Source: Verrucomicrobiota bacterium (lineage in GTDB: Bacteria > Verrucomicrobiota > Verrucomicrobiia > Chthoniobacterales > UBA10450). Taken from it: a stretch of DNA of 7,603 nucleotides. A model generated the notes under the pieces. That model saw nothing but the letters and a program-made list of their open reading frames with translations, searched no databases and had not been told where the DNA came from. Within the stretch, counting starts at the first letter, position 1. The number at the start of each line of letters is the position of its first letter. The stretch lies in contig QHRI01000165.1 of the NCBI GenBank assembly GCA_003221375.1, forward strand, positions 1-7,603, given 5' to 3'. Shown here piece by piece: positions 1 to 6,006 of this stretch. The translations under genes were made by a program, and so were the position numbers.

Positions 1-335
1 GCGCGGCCGATTTCCTCGCGTTGTCGGGTCATCACATTAACAGAGTTGTGCAAAAGCACGTTGCCGATCTCAGCCGTGGCTTCCGTCATGAAAATGCGCG
101 CGGCCGGAAAACGCCGCATCAGCACGGGCAATGTGCCGATGTGATCCTGGTGGGCATGCGAGATCAGGATCGCCTCGATATCATGGCCCGCGATCGCTTT
201 GAAATTCGGCAGTGCATCTTCGCCAGTCTCTTTGGGATGCATTCCACAATCGAGCACCAGTCGATGGCGTCCCATTTCGAGATAATATGAATTCGCACCA
301 ATCTCTGTGCGACGCGTCAGATTAATGAATTTCAA
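1..335 (-). CDS. MBL-fold (beta-CASP-like) metallo-hydrolase, N-terminal part, cut by window edge
   Basis: The reverse strand encodes 111 residues of a metallo-beta-lactamase-fold protein, truncated at its C-terminus by the left edge of the window. The zinc-binding signature HAHQDHIG lies at residues 60-67, and a motif-1 style Asp occurs in LVLDCGMHP at about residue 29. The sequence after the signature (TLPVLMRRFPAARIFMTEAT) resembles the start of beta-CASP RNA-processing nucleases (YSH1/CPSF73-like), which cut RNA at a dinuclear metal centre in the cytoplasm. That finer assignment is inferred, because the beta-CASP domain lies outside the window. The start is taken as TTG at 333-335. The frame has a TAA at 348-350 and no ATG or GTG between that stop and the conserved first strand (KFINLTRRTEIGANSYYLE). 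No good ribosome binding site precedes it; the nearest AAGGTG is about 18 nt away. It is divergent from the small membrane protein at 430. Family assignment is firm; the start is moderately sure. Confidence 0.85.
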   Translation of the reverse strand, partial: MKFINLTRRTEIGANSYYLEMGRHRLVLDCGMHPKETGEDALPNFKAIAGHDIEAILISHAHQDHIGTLPVLMRRFPAARIFMTEATAEIGNVLLHNSVNVMTRQREEIGR

Positions 336-429
336 ATGCCGTTTTGGTTAGTGCACCTTTCAATTTCCTTCTATCAGCCCCGCAATTCTCTGAACAGTCG
401 CTTTCGCGACCAGTCTAAGTAGTGATCGC

Positions 430-786
430 ATGAAACGAGAAGCGCCGCGGGAGCGCGGCAGAAACAATCATCTCGAACAGGATATTTGCATCCACATCTT
501 CACCGTCTCGTCAGCGATGGTTGGCGTTTGCCTGACCGTTATTGGATTGGTCCGCGTTGTGATCACGCTTGGAACCGCCGACACGCTGGCAGACGATTTG
601 CTCGCTGCGAACGCTCTGCTGTTTCTAGTTTCTTGTATGCTTTCTTACTGGGCGCTTCGTTCGCGCGGCCTGCGCAGAATGCATCGCCTCGAAAGAATTG
701 CAGATGGAATTTTTATCGTCGCGATGGTTGGTATGGTTGTTGTGTGTGCGTTGATCACATATACAATTTCTATTCCCTCCCGGTGA
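430..786 (+). CDS. Small three-helix inner-membrane protein, function unknown
   Basis: This 118-residue protein has a charged N-terminus (residues 1-17) and three hydrophobic segments at about 22-47, 58-77 and 92-114. The loop between helices 2 and 3 is strongly basic (RSRGLRRMHRLER, 77-89) and the loop between helices 1 and 2 is acidic (ADTLADD). By the positive-inside rule this gives a cytoplasmic N-terminus and a periplasmic C-terminus. Sequences like IHIFTVSSAMVGVCLTVIGL, followed by a second helix ending in SYWALR, recall short uncharacterised membrane proteins found in many bacteria, but I cannot name the family. There is no enzymatic motif. The ATG at 430 has no clear Shine-Dalgarno sequence. 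The overlapping +3 frame at 486-821 is Cys/Trp/Arg-rich and is taken as a shadow. It stands alone, divergent from the MBL gene and convergent with the Asp-box protein gene. Confidence 0.75.
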   Translation: MKREAPRERGRNNHLEQDICIHIFTVSSAMVGVCLTVIGLVRVVITLGTADTLADDLLAANALLFLVSCMLSYWALRSRGLRRMHRLERIADGIFIVAMVGMVVVCALITYTISIPSR

Positions 787-793
787 GTCCCTG

Positions 794-822
794 GCTAAAG
801 CACATCCTCGAAGTGCTCTAGC
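794..822. terminator. Inverted repeat between convergent genes, possible bidirectional terminator
   Basis: Ten-base arms GCTAAAGCAC (794-803) and GTGCTCTAGC (813-822) pair with a single mismatch around a 9-nt loop. It lies 8 bp past the stop of the membrane protein gene and about 50 bp past the stop of the convergent Asp-box gene, which is where a shared terminator would be expected. No run of T follows on either strand, so intrinsic termination is only a guess. Confidence 0.35.
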
Positions 823-872
823 AGTGTCACCGAGATGGCTGTGTCCGGTCGGTTATTGTATAGGTTGCGACC

Positions 873-2525
873 TTAGTGCGGCGGGCTTGGGCGCGGCGCC
901 GGTGTCGGGCGGGACCTTGGTGTTGGAGTAGGCCTCGGTGGAGCTGCGACGCAGATTTTAAAGAAGATTGGGTCGTGATTGGCGAAGGGCCGGCCAAAAG
1001 GAACGCCATTTCCCGTGAAAGCTCCATAGAAGCAATTACCTACCGCTTTCATCTGCATGTAGTCTCCGAGCACCCGCTGTCTGGCGTTGCCGTTGTCCAT
1101 GGCCGAAGAAAGGAAAGTTAACAGGATCTGATCGCCGAAAGTAACACCATGGTCAGTACTCTGTGCCAGATGAGCTGAAAAGATTGGGAAATTATCTCCC
1201 GAGAACCCGTCAAAGGTGTAGTAGAAAACGCCGACTGCCCCGCTGCTTGCTACTGCGACCGATGGAATGGCTGCTTCTACCTGACCCGTCACAAAGTTTT
1301 CTGGTCCTACAGTCACGCCGCCGCCTCCGTTGTCCTGGATTCGCCGGATGGCGAGGCGGTCATTGCCTGTGCCGGCATCACGATTGCCGTAAACGTAATA
1401 CCCATCGCCGTTCTTGGGATCTACGGCCGCGTGGTCTACTCCACCGAGAAGAGCATTTACAGTACCGAACTTGGGAGTTGGCTGCGTGCTATCGCCGTTG
1501 GCCACGATGATGCCACCGGCCATCCCGTTCAGGGTCCAGGTGGCTCCGCCGTCTGTAGACCGGTTCAGCATGTAGTCGATGTTTTTCGATCCCCCCGATC
1601 CCGGAGCGATATTACGTTGGAATAAGCTGTAGATGAAACCGTTTCGTGGGTCGGTGGCAAGCCGATGACCTGGGTTAATGCTCCCCGTTGCCGTCCCGGA
1701 TTGGTTATCGACCGTGAAGCTAGGCGGATTAACTCCGTAAGAGACAGATACGCGCTCGTTGCAGGCATCGCCCACACAATTATTTCCATTAGTAAAGTCG
1801 TCGTAGGCGTCGTACACGTTGTCCTGAGCTGGGATCATCGGATCGATATTTACCAGAAGCCAGGGTTGATCGACTCCTGCGGGCGGCGGCAAATTATTGA
1901 AATTTGTAGTCTGGGTGACGCCACCAATAACTAACCAGTTCCAGGCCGCGGCACTTGCCGGGTCGGTAGTGATGCCGCTAAAAATGTCGCTGATAAGAAA
2001 CGTGCCGGACATTTGATTACTCATTCCGTAATCGACGGTTTGATCGCAGGGGCAACCGGTTGCTGCTATGCCGGGCGGCGCAGGAATTGTAAATTGCTTG
2101 GTCCAGATATTTCCTCCGTCCGTCGAATGCCATAAGGGGGCATTTGCTCCCCAACTGCCTGAAAAGGCCGTGATGACAATTTCGTTAGGGTTTACTGGAT
2201 TTACGGTTATGGATGTTTCGCCGTCGTTAAATGTATCGGTGTTTGTCAGATTGGGATCGGTGTTGTTCACGACGGTGTCCACGATGAAAGTGCTGGGTAT
2301 AACCGGAATCGGTCTCATGCCCTTTGGGGCGTAATCCTCAGGAACTGTCAGGCGCCTGTAGGGAGTGACGTCCGGCGGTGCGTCTCGGGTTGACTCTTCA
2401 CCCTGCTTTTTTGCATTGTTCTGACCCTGTGCAGTCGCTGTTGTCACGAAAGGTAAACTTGCTGTCAGCAAGAACAGCAAGCCTGCAATTAATAGCACCA
2501 AGTTTACGTGCCTAACTCGTGTCAT
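873..2525 (-). CDS. Secreted Asp-box (BNR/sialidase-like propeller) protein with Pro-rich tail
   Basis: The product has 550 residues. Residues 1-33 form a typical Sec signal peptide: basic MTRVRH, hydrophobic LVLLIAGLLFLL, then a likely cleavage after TATA or TATAQG. Three Asp-box motifs are visible: STDGGNIW at 134-141, STDGGATW at 323-330 and STDHGVTF at 456-463. These mark beta-hairpins of a beta-propeller of the sialidase/BNR superfamily. Six cysteines (158, 160, 250, 255, 498, 525) could form disulfides outside the cytoplasm. The last ~22 residues are almost only Pro, Thr, Arg and Ser, a low-complexity tail from about 528. I cannot see a convincing sialidase arginine triad, so the common label exo-alpha-sialidase would be a fold label only; substrate and reaction are unknown. 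The ATG at 2523-2525 is supported by an AAAGGA site and by the signal peptide. It is convergent with the membrane protein gene and separated by ~300 bp from the dipeptidase gene upstream. Confidence 0.85.
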   Translation of the reverse strand: MTRVRHVNLVLLIAGLLFLLTASLPFVTTATAQGQNNAKKQGEESTRDAPPDVTPYRRLTVPEDYAPKGMRPIPVIPSTFIVDTVVNNTDPNLTNTDTFNDGETSITVNPVNPNEIVITAFSGSWGANAPLWHSTDGGNIWTKQFTIPAPPGIAATGCPCDQTVDYGMSNQMSGTFLISDIFSGITTDPASAAAWNWLVIGGVTQTTNFNNLPPPAGVDQPWLLVNIDPMIPAQDNVYDAYDDFTNGNNCVGDACNERVSVSYGVNPPSFTVDNQSGTATGSINPGHRLATDPRNGFIYSLFQRNIAPGSGGSKNIDYMLNRSTDGGATWTLNGMAGGIIVANGDSTQPTPKFGTVNALLGGVDHAAVDPKNGDGYYVYGNRDAGTGNDRLAIRRIQDNGGGGVTVGPENFVTGQVEAAIPSVAVASSGAVGVFYYTFDGFSGDNFPIFSAHLAQSTDHGVTFGDQILLTFLSSAMDNGNARQRVLGDYMQMKAVGNCFYGAFTGNGVPFGRPFANHDPIFFKICVAAPPRPTPTPRSRPTPAPRPSPPH

Positions 2526-2533
2526 AGCTTCAA

Positions 2534-2539
2534 TCCTTT
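2534..2539 (-). promoter_or_regulatory. Ribosome binding site of the Asp-box protein gene
   Basis: On the reverse strand AAAGGA lies 8 nt before the ATG at 2523-2525. It is one of the few clear Shine-Dalgarno sequences in the window and supports the chosen start, which also gives a complete signal peptide. Confidence 0.6.
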
Positions 2540-2558
2540 GTTAGTGTGTATTGAGTTT

Positions 2559-2735
2559 TCAAATCTCGCTTTTCCACCGCTCAGGGGTGATTGCTTCGTT
2601 AGTTGTGAGCTCGCATAGAGCGCCGCCCAAATCCTCGTGGATAAACGCGGCGATTCCTTTCCTGACGCCCGTGATGTCGTCAGCAATAGCTGTAGAAGGC
2701 TGGCGCGAGGAGAGCGCAGTGGAGAGGACCCTCAC
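2559..2735 (-). CDS. Doubtful 58-residue frame in the intergenic gap
   Basis: The reverse strand holds an open frame from a GTG at 2733-2735 to a TGA at 2559-2561, ending 33 bp before the Asp-box gene. It encodes a 58-residue peptide containing DDITGVRKGIAAFIHEDLGG and ending PERWKSEI. The composition looks protein-like (mixed charged and hydrophobic, a plausible amphipathic helix), but there is no Shine-Dalgarno sequence, no family I recognise, and the plus strand is also open over the same bases. It could be a remnant of a degraded gene or chance. Listed with low confidence so that the gap is not left undescribed. Confidence 0.12.
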   Translation of the reverse strand: MRVLSTALSSRQPSTAIADDITGVRKGIAAFIHEDLGGALCELTTNEAITPERWKSEI

Positions 2736-2789
2736 AAACTTTTGAGGGTGGCCAAGAATTGTCTAGATGACAACCAAAATTCTCACCCT
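2728..2789. repeat. Two overlapping inverted repeats in the intergenic gap
   Basis: A first hairpin pairs ACCCTCA (2728-2734) with TGAGGGT (2743-2749) over an 8-nt loop. A second pairs AGGGTG (2745-2750) plus AGAATT (2755-2760) with the continuous arm AATTCTCACCCT (2778-2789), leaving a 4-nt bulge GCCA and a 17-nt loop. The two share AGGGT at 2745-2749, so in RNA they would exclude each other. They lie 34-95 bp beyond the end of the dipeptidase gene on its strand and could belong to its 3' region or to the leader of the Asp-box gene. No U-tract is present. The remainder of 2526-2822 shows no recognisable gene or promoter. Confidence 0.4.
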
Positions 2790-2822
2790 GCTAGTTACGA
2801 GTCCTTGGTTCGCGCGTGGCGG

Positions 2823-3860
2823 TTAAAGCCACTCTTTGAAAATCCGTAGCCAGTTTCCGCGCAGAATCTTTTCGATCTGCTCGTCATGAAAACCGCGTTC
2901 GACCAATTTCCGCGTGAGATTGCGTACGTGCGAATGGTTCCTTAGATCAGGGATGAATTGAGGCGTTGTAAGCTTTTCGGCGAGCTCTTTTTTCGCCGAC
3001 TCCGGCCATTGGCTATAGATAAACTCAAAGAAATCAAACCCGATGGCCACACCATCAATGCCAATCAAATCGGCTATGTATTCGATGTGATCGACATAGT
3101 GGTCGAGAGTGCTTTGTTCTGCTTTTGGACTTACGAGGACAGAGTTAACGCCAATCACCCCGCGCCTTTCCCCGATCATTTTGATCTGGTCGTCGCTGAT
3201 GTTGCGCTCGATATCATAATACCGCCGGGCATTGGTGTGCGAAACAATGGGTGGCTTTGTCATGATCGACAGAATGTCGTTGAAACCGGCTGGATTGATG
3301 TGAGCCAGATCGATGATCACACCGAGTCCTTCGCATTCTCGAACCAGGTCCTGACCGAACTCGCTAAGACCGTCCGGCGATGAACCATTCGAAGCAAAGA
3401 TGCCCCCATGTCCTGCAGCGTTACTCCGCGCGTGCGTAAGTCCAATTGAGCGGACGCCGACCTCATAGAAGATGCGGAGAAGGTTCAAGTCTGTTCCGAG
3501 CGGCTCCGCGCCTTCCATCGTGATGAGTAGCGCGATTTTTCCCTCTTCGCGTGACTTCTCGACGTCGTTATAACTTTTACAGATCACGAACTGCGGGCAT
3601 GCCTGAGTCTCAGCATAGAGCCGTGCGATTTGATCGAGCGCCACGCGAAGGCCAGCGTCCTGGAGATAACGGTCCTCGATGTAGATCGCGACGCCCACGA
3701 CGCCGATGTTGCCAGCTTCGATCTCCGGCAAGAACTCGGTTTCCAGCACGTTTTCGCGCTCCCGCTTTTCATACAAGTCCATCAACAAATCGAAATGCAT
3801 GTCGATAATTCCGCCAGCTTGTAGCCGATCGATCCGTTGTTCGATGGATTTGTCAGTCAT
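2823..3860 (-). CDS. Membrane dipeptidase, peptidase family M19
   Basis: The product has 345 residues, a usual length for the renal-dipeptidase-like family M19, which hydrolyses dipeptides (including D-amino acid ones in some members) at a dinuclear zinc site in an amidohydrolase TIM barrel. The expected metal ligands are visible in order: His22 and Asp24 in IDMHFDLL, bridging Glu116 in LITMEGAEP, His187 in IIDLAH, His208 in PIVSHTNARRYY, and the barrel Asp276 in VAIGFDFFEF. SIGLTHARSNAAGHG (138-152) and the C-terminal GNWLRIFKEW also match the family (usually GGNFLRVF). There is no signal peptide or lipobox, so a cytoplasmic protein is inferred. The ATG at 3858-3860 has no clear ribosome binding site. 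It follows nadA on the same strand after 71 bp and may be cotranscribed with aroE and nadA. A role in recycling dipeptides is inference. It appears intact. Confidence 0.92.
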   Translation of the reverse strand: MTDKSIEQRIDRLQAGGIIDMHFDLLMDLYEKRERENVLETEFLPEIEAGNIGVVGVAIYIEDRYLQDAGLRVALDQIARLYAETQACPQFVICKSYNDVEKSREEGKIALLITMEGAEPLGTDLNLLRIFYEVGVRSIGLTHARSNAAGHGGIFASNGSSPDGLSEFGQDLVRECEGLGVIIDLAHINPAGFNDILSIMTKPPIVSHTNARRYYDIERNISDDQIKMIGERRGVIGVNSVLVSPKAEQSTLDHYVDHIEYIADLIGIDGVAIGFDFFEFIYSQWPESAKKELAEKLTTPQFIPDLRNHSHVRNLTRKLVERGFHDEQIEKILRGNWLRIFKEWL

Positions 3861-3931
3861 GGTTTGGGCAGAAGAACCGCGGATTAGGCGGATGTCACGG
3901 ATAGAATAAGCCGGACGACCTGAGCCTACAG

Positions 3932-4984
3932 CTACTTGCTTAACTCAAGCATCCGCCGAATGGGTAGCTCGGCGCGTTTGCGCAATGGTTCTGGCAATGT
4001 GATCTCCGGTTCCATGTTCAAAAGAGCGTTGTATGCCTTTTCCAGCGTGTTCATCTTCATGAACCGGCATTCGCCGCAGAAGCAGTTGTCCGTTGGACCG
4101 GGAATAAAGGTTTTGTTAGGAACTTCTTTGCGCAGGCGATGCAACAGACCAGCTTCAGTAACCACAATGATCTCGCCTGCCGATGATTCTCTGCAAAAAG
4201 TCACCATCTTTTCAGTGGAACAAACTTCATCGGCGAGCATGCGCACGGCATAAGTGCATTCCGGATGGGCCACAACCGGTGCATTGGGATATTGCTCCCG
4301 AATTTTATTAATACTGCGCGCCGTGAATTCGACGTGCACGTAACAGTTCCCCTGCCACAAATCCATTTTGCGTCCCGTTCGTTCCATTACCCACGCGCCG
4401 AGATTTTGGTCCGGAACGAAAAGAATATTCCGATCAGTCGGAGCGGCGCGAACGATTCTATCGGCGTTTCCACTGGTGCAAATCACGTCGGACAACGCCT
4501 TCACTCCCGCGCTGCAATTGATGTAGGCGATGACGTAGTAATTTTTGTCCGCGTTCTTTTTTAGAAACTGCGCGAGTTTTTCCGGCGGACACGATTCGGA
4601 GAGCGAACATCCAGCATCAAGGTCTGGCAGAATCACGCGCTTCGTCGGATTAATGATTTTCGCCGTTTCGGCCATGAAATGGACGCCGCAAAAGAGGATC
4701 ACGTCGGCGTCCGTTTTCGCTGCCTGATAACTCAAACCTAACGAGTCGCCGACGAAGTCCGCCGCGTCCTGTAACTCGGGCACCTGGTAGTTATGCTTCT
4801 GTGGCCGCTCGCCTGTAGGGGCTACAGCGCTACAGCGCCTTGCGCATCGCTTCGATTGGTGGCTCGCAATCGAACCAGATGGAAAACGATAGCGCACCTT
4901 GATGTAGCAGCATCGATGTCCCGTTCGCGCTGCGGGCTCCGGCCTGCTCGGCTGCGCGCAGCAACGCGGTTTTCGAAGGCCCAT
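3932..4984 (-). CDS. nadA: Quinolinate synthase NadA, 5' end lost; conserved part is 3932-4798
   Basis: NadA condenses iminoaspartate with dihydroxyacetone phosphate to quinolinate in de novo NAD synthesis, using a [4Fe-4S] cluster. From residue 64 of this 350-residue frame the match is clear: HNYQVPELQDAADFVGDSL, FMAETAKIINPTKRV, the three likely cluster cysteines C126 (DAGCSL), C243 (AHPEC) and C306 (GECRFMKMNTL), and ADVICTSGNA. The C-terminus is complete. The ATG at 4982-4984 lies inside aroE, and residues 1-62 are an out-of-frame reading of the aroE 3' end: Arg/Cys-rich and unlike any NadA. Normal proteins have at least ~18 residues before HNYQ, forming the first strand (ending like IILAHNYQ); here this is QKHNYQ. 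No plausible start with a ribosome binding site lies between the aroE stop (4830) and 4795; a GTG at 4895-4897 is the only other candidate. It is probably a truncated, perhaps inactive gene. Family identity is firm, start unknown. Confidence 0.85.
   Translation of the reverse strand: MGLRKPRCCAQPSRPEPAARTGHRCCYIKVRYRFPSGSIASHQSKRCARRCSAVAPTGERPQKHNYQVPELQDAADFVGDSLGLSYQAAKTDADVILFCGVHFMAETAKIINPTKRVILPDLDAGCSLSESCPPEKLAQFLKKNADKNYYVIAYINCSAGVKALSDVICTSGNADRIVRAAPTDRNILFVPDQNLGAWVMERTGRKMDLWQGNCYVHVEFTARSINKIREQYPNAPVVAHPECTYAVRMLADEVCSTEKMVTFCRESSAGEIIVVTEAGLLHRLRKEVPNKTFIPGPTDNCFCGECRFMKMNTLEKAYNALLNMEPEITLPEPLRKRAELPIRRMLELSK
4801..4838. repeat. Palindromic repeat-like segment at the aroE/nadA junction
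   Basis: CTGTAG-GGG-CTACAG (4813-4827) is a perfect 6-bp hairpin. It overlaps a second one, GCGCT-AC-AGCGC (4827-4838), and CTACAGCG occurs twice in tandem (4822-4829 and 4831-4838). The stop codon of aroE (4830-4832) lies inside this stretch, and the conserved part of nadA resumes at 4795-4798. The position, exactly where the nadA 5' end should be, suggests a small repeat insertion or a deletion between repeats. That is inference; the palindromes are seen directly. Confidence 0.5.
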
Positions 4985-5762
4985 ATACGCAATCGAAGAC
5001 CATATGATGCGGGGCGATCAAGCGTCCGGGGAGCGGCGCTGGATCGCTCGGATTCATTCCAAGGGGAGTGCTATTGACGATAAGATCGATGTCTGTGAGT
5101 TGCATGCGCATTGTCGATTCCTCCCACGCTACTGCTTCAACCCTCGCCGCAGGGCCTAGCACGCGTGGTTCCGTAAAAAACGGACGCAGGCGCTCCAACA
5201 GCACATTCCCTTTTTCCAGTGTGCGATTGATCAGGACAAGGCGTTCGCAATTCTCAAGCGCGCATTGCCAGGCAATGGCGTGCCCAGTCCCGCCACCGGC
5301 GCCAATTAACATCACACGCAGATCGCGCAGATCGACAGAAAACTCGCTGCGGATGGCGCGTAAGAAACCTTCACCGTCGGTATTTGAACCAAAAAGTTTG
5401 TTGTCACGAACGCGAATCGTGTTCACGGCTCCTGTGCGACTGGCGAATTCATCCGCCTCGTCGATCTGGGCGAAGCCGGCGATTTTATGCGGGACCGTCA
5501 GATTCACTCCCACGAAATCCAAGGTTCGCAAAAAGCGCAGCGCCGATCTCAACTCATTCGGCCGCACATGAAAACGAGCGTATTGGGCATTGATCTCGCA
5601 GGCGCGCAGAGCGGCGTTTTGCATTTCTGGCGAAAGTGAATGCGCAACTGGATCGCCAAAAACGCCTAGCCGAATCGGGGGATCGAAATTGCGCGCGACT
5701 TCACGCCACTTCTCCAGGTCGGCGAGCGTATAACGATTGGTCGCTTTTTTGTCTTCTTTCAC
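4830..5762 (-). CDS. aroE: Shikimate dehydrogenase
   Basis: AroE reduces 3-dehydroshikimate to shikimate with NADPH, the fourth step of the shikimate pathway to aromatic amino acids, in the cytoplasm. The 310-residue product has the full motif set. Shikimate site: SLS at 42-44 in GDPVAHSLSPEMQNAAL, VNLTVPHK (86-93, catalytic Lys93), AVNT (112-115) and NTDG (127-130, catalytic Asp129). Nucleotide site: GAGGGTGHA (154-162) followed by NRT (179-181), the usual NADPH 2'-phosphate clamp. NSTPLGM (230-236) and MLLHQGA (284-290, Gln288) complete the family pattern, and the C-terminus ends naturally. The start is GTG at 5760-5762, giving a ~30-residue N-terminal extension (residues 1-30) before IRLGVFGDP; no ATG lies between. 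No strong ribosome binding site is seen. It is first of the minus-strand run with nadA and the dipeptidase gene, and divergent from glnS. Confidence 0.95.
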   Translation of the reverse strand: MKEDKKATNRYTLADLEKWREVARNFDPPIRLGVFGDPVAHSLSPEMQNAALRACEINAQYARFHVRPNELRSALRFLRTLDFVGVNLTVPHKIAGFAQIDEADEFASRTGAVNTIRVRDNKLFGSNTDGEGFLRAIRSEFSVDLRDLRVMLIGAGGGTGHAIAWQCALENCERLVLINRTLEKGNVLLERLRPFFTEPRVLGPAARVEAVAWEESTMRMQLTDIDLIVNSTPLGMNPSDPAPLPGRLIAPHHMVFDCVYGPSKTALLRAAEQAGARSANGTSMLLHQGALSFSIWFDCEPPIEAMRKAL

Positions 5763-5783
5763 GCTACCGAGTAGATCTTATTA

Positions 5784-5916
5784 ACACCCTGCTTTAGCTG
5801 GGTGTCGCACGCAAACCATGGAGTCTCAACCGCTTCAGCGGTTTACAACGCTATCGAGGAAACCGTTGAAGCGGTTGAGCGCTGGACTGGGTTCTTCGCA
5901 CCTCGCTAAAGCGAGG
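5784..5916. repeat. Cluster of REP-like palindromes between aroE and glnS
   Basis: Three palindromic units lie in 133 bp. (a) 5784-5805: ACACCC and GGGTGT arms around GCTTTAGC. (b) 5825-5844 and 5860-5879: two 20-nt arms, inverted copies of each other with one mismatch (G against T) around a 15-nt spacer; each arm is itself a hairpin of the type AACCGCT-TC-AGCGGTT. (c) 5901-5916: CCTCGCT-AA-AGCGAGG. Units (a) and (c) share the core GCTTTAGC read on opposite strands. The arrangement, small GC-rich hairpins in alternating orientation between divergent genes, is that of REP/BIME elements, known in other bacteria to be mobilised by RAYT transposases. No RAYT gene is in the window. They might also act on transcripts of either gene. 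Confidence 0.65.
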
Positions 5917-5924
5917 CGTTAATG

Positions 5925-5930
5925 AAAAGG
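5925..5930 (+). promoter_or_regulatory. Possible ribosome binding site for the leader frame before glnS
   Basis: AAAAGG ends 10 nt before the ATG at 5941. It is a better Shine-Dalgarno match than anything directly in front of the glnS ATG at 5996, which is preceded by CTTGTTCGTTATA. It is the main reason to consider the 21-codon frame at 5941-6006. Confidence 0.35.
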
Positions 5931-5940
5931 TAAAGAATTT

Positions 5941-6006
5941 ATGACCGTGGTGAAGTTGTCACTCTTCGATTTCGCCGATAACCTTGTTCGTTATAATGAC
6001 CACTGA
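5941..6006 (+). CDS. Possible 21-residue leader peptide overlapping the glnS start
   Basis: ATG at 5941 opens a 21-codon frame ([20 protein letters not shown], then His) ending in TGA at 6004-6006. It overlaps the glnS ATG at 5996 by 11 nt in a different frame, the geometry expected for translational coupling. A Shine-Dalgarno-like AAAAGG is well placed in front of it. No similarity is recognised and there is no run of Gln codons that would suggest classical attenuation. It may be chance. Confidence 0.2.
   Translation: MTVVKLSLFDFADNLVRYNDH

Noticed and set aside
397..410. Hairpin GTCGC-TTTC-GCGAC in the gap before the membrane protein gene
   Set aside because: Only a 5-bp stem without a T-run or recognised operator pattern; hairpins of this size are expected by chance.
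486..821. 111-codon plus-strand frame overlapping the membrane protein gene
   Set aside because: Its composition is Cys/Trp/His/Arg-rich with no hydrophobic segments, while the overlapping frame at 430-786 gives three clean transmembrane helices.
2068..2334. Plus-strand frames of 60-115 codons opposite the Asp-box gene
   Set aside because: The minus strand has one continuous 550-codon frame with a signal peptide and repeated Asp boxes; the plus frames are fragmentary and motif-free.
4830..4838. Programmed frameshift producing an AroE-NadA fusion
   Set aside because: No slippery heptamer is present before the aroE stop, and AroE ends at its usual C-terminus, so a fusion has no support.
4850..4984. 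Residues 1-45 of the longest NadA frame as a genuine N-terminal extension
   Set aside because: These bases encode the conserved C-terminal end of AroE in the correct frame; the alternative reading is Arg/Cys-rich and unlike NadA or any domain I know.
5992..5997. TATAAT as a -10 promoter element
   Set aside because: It overlaps the glnS start codon and no -35 element lies 16-18 bp upstream; a promoter here would be useless for glnS.
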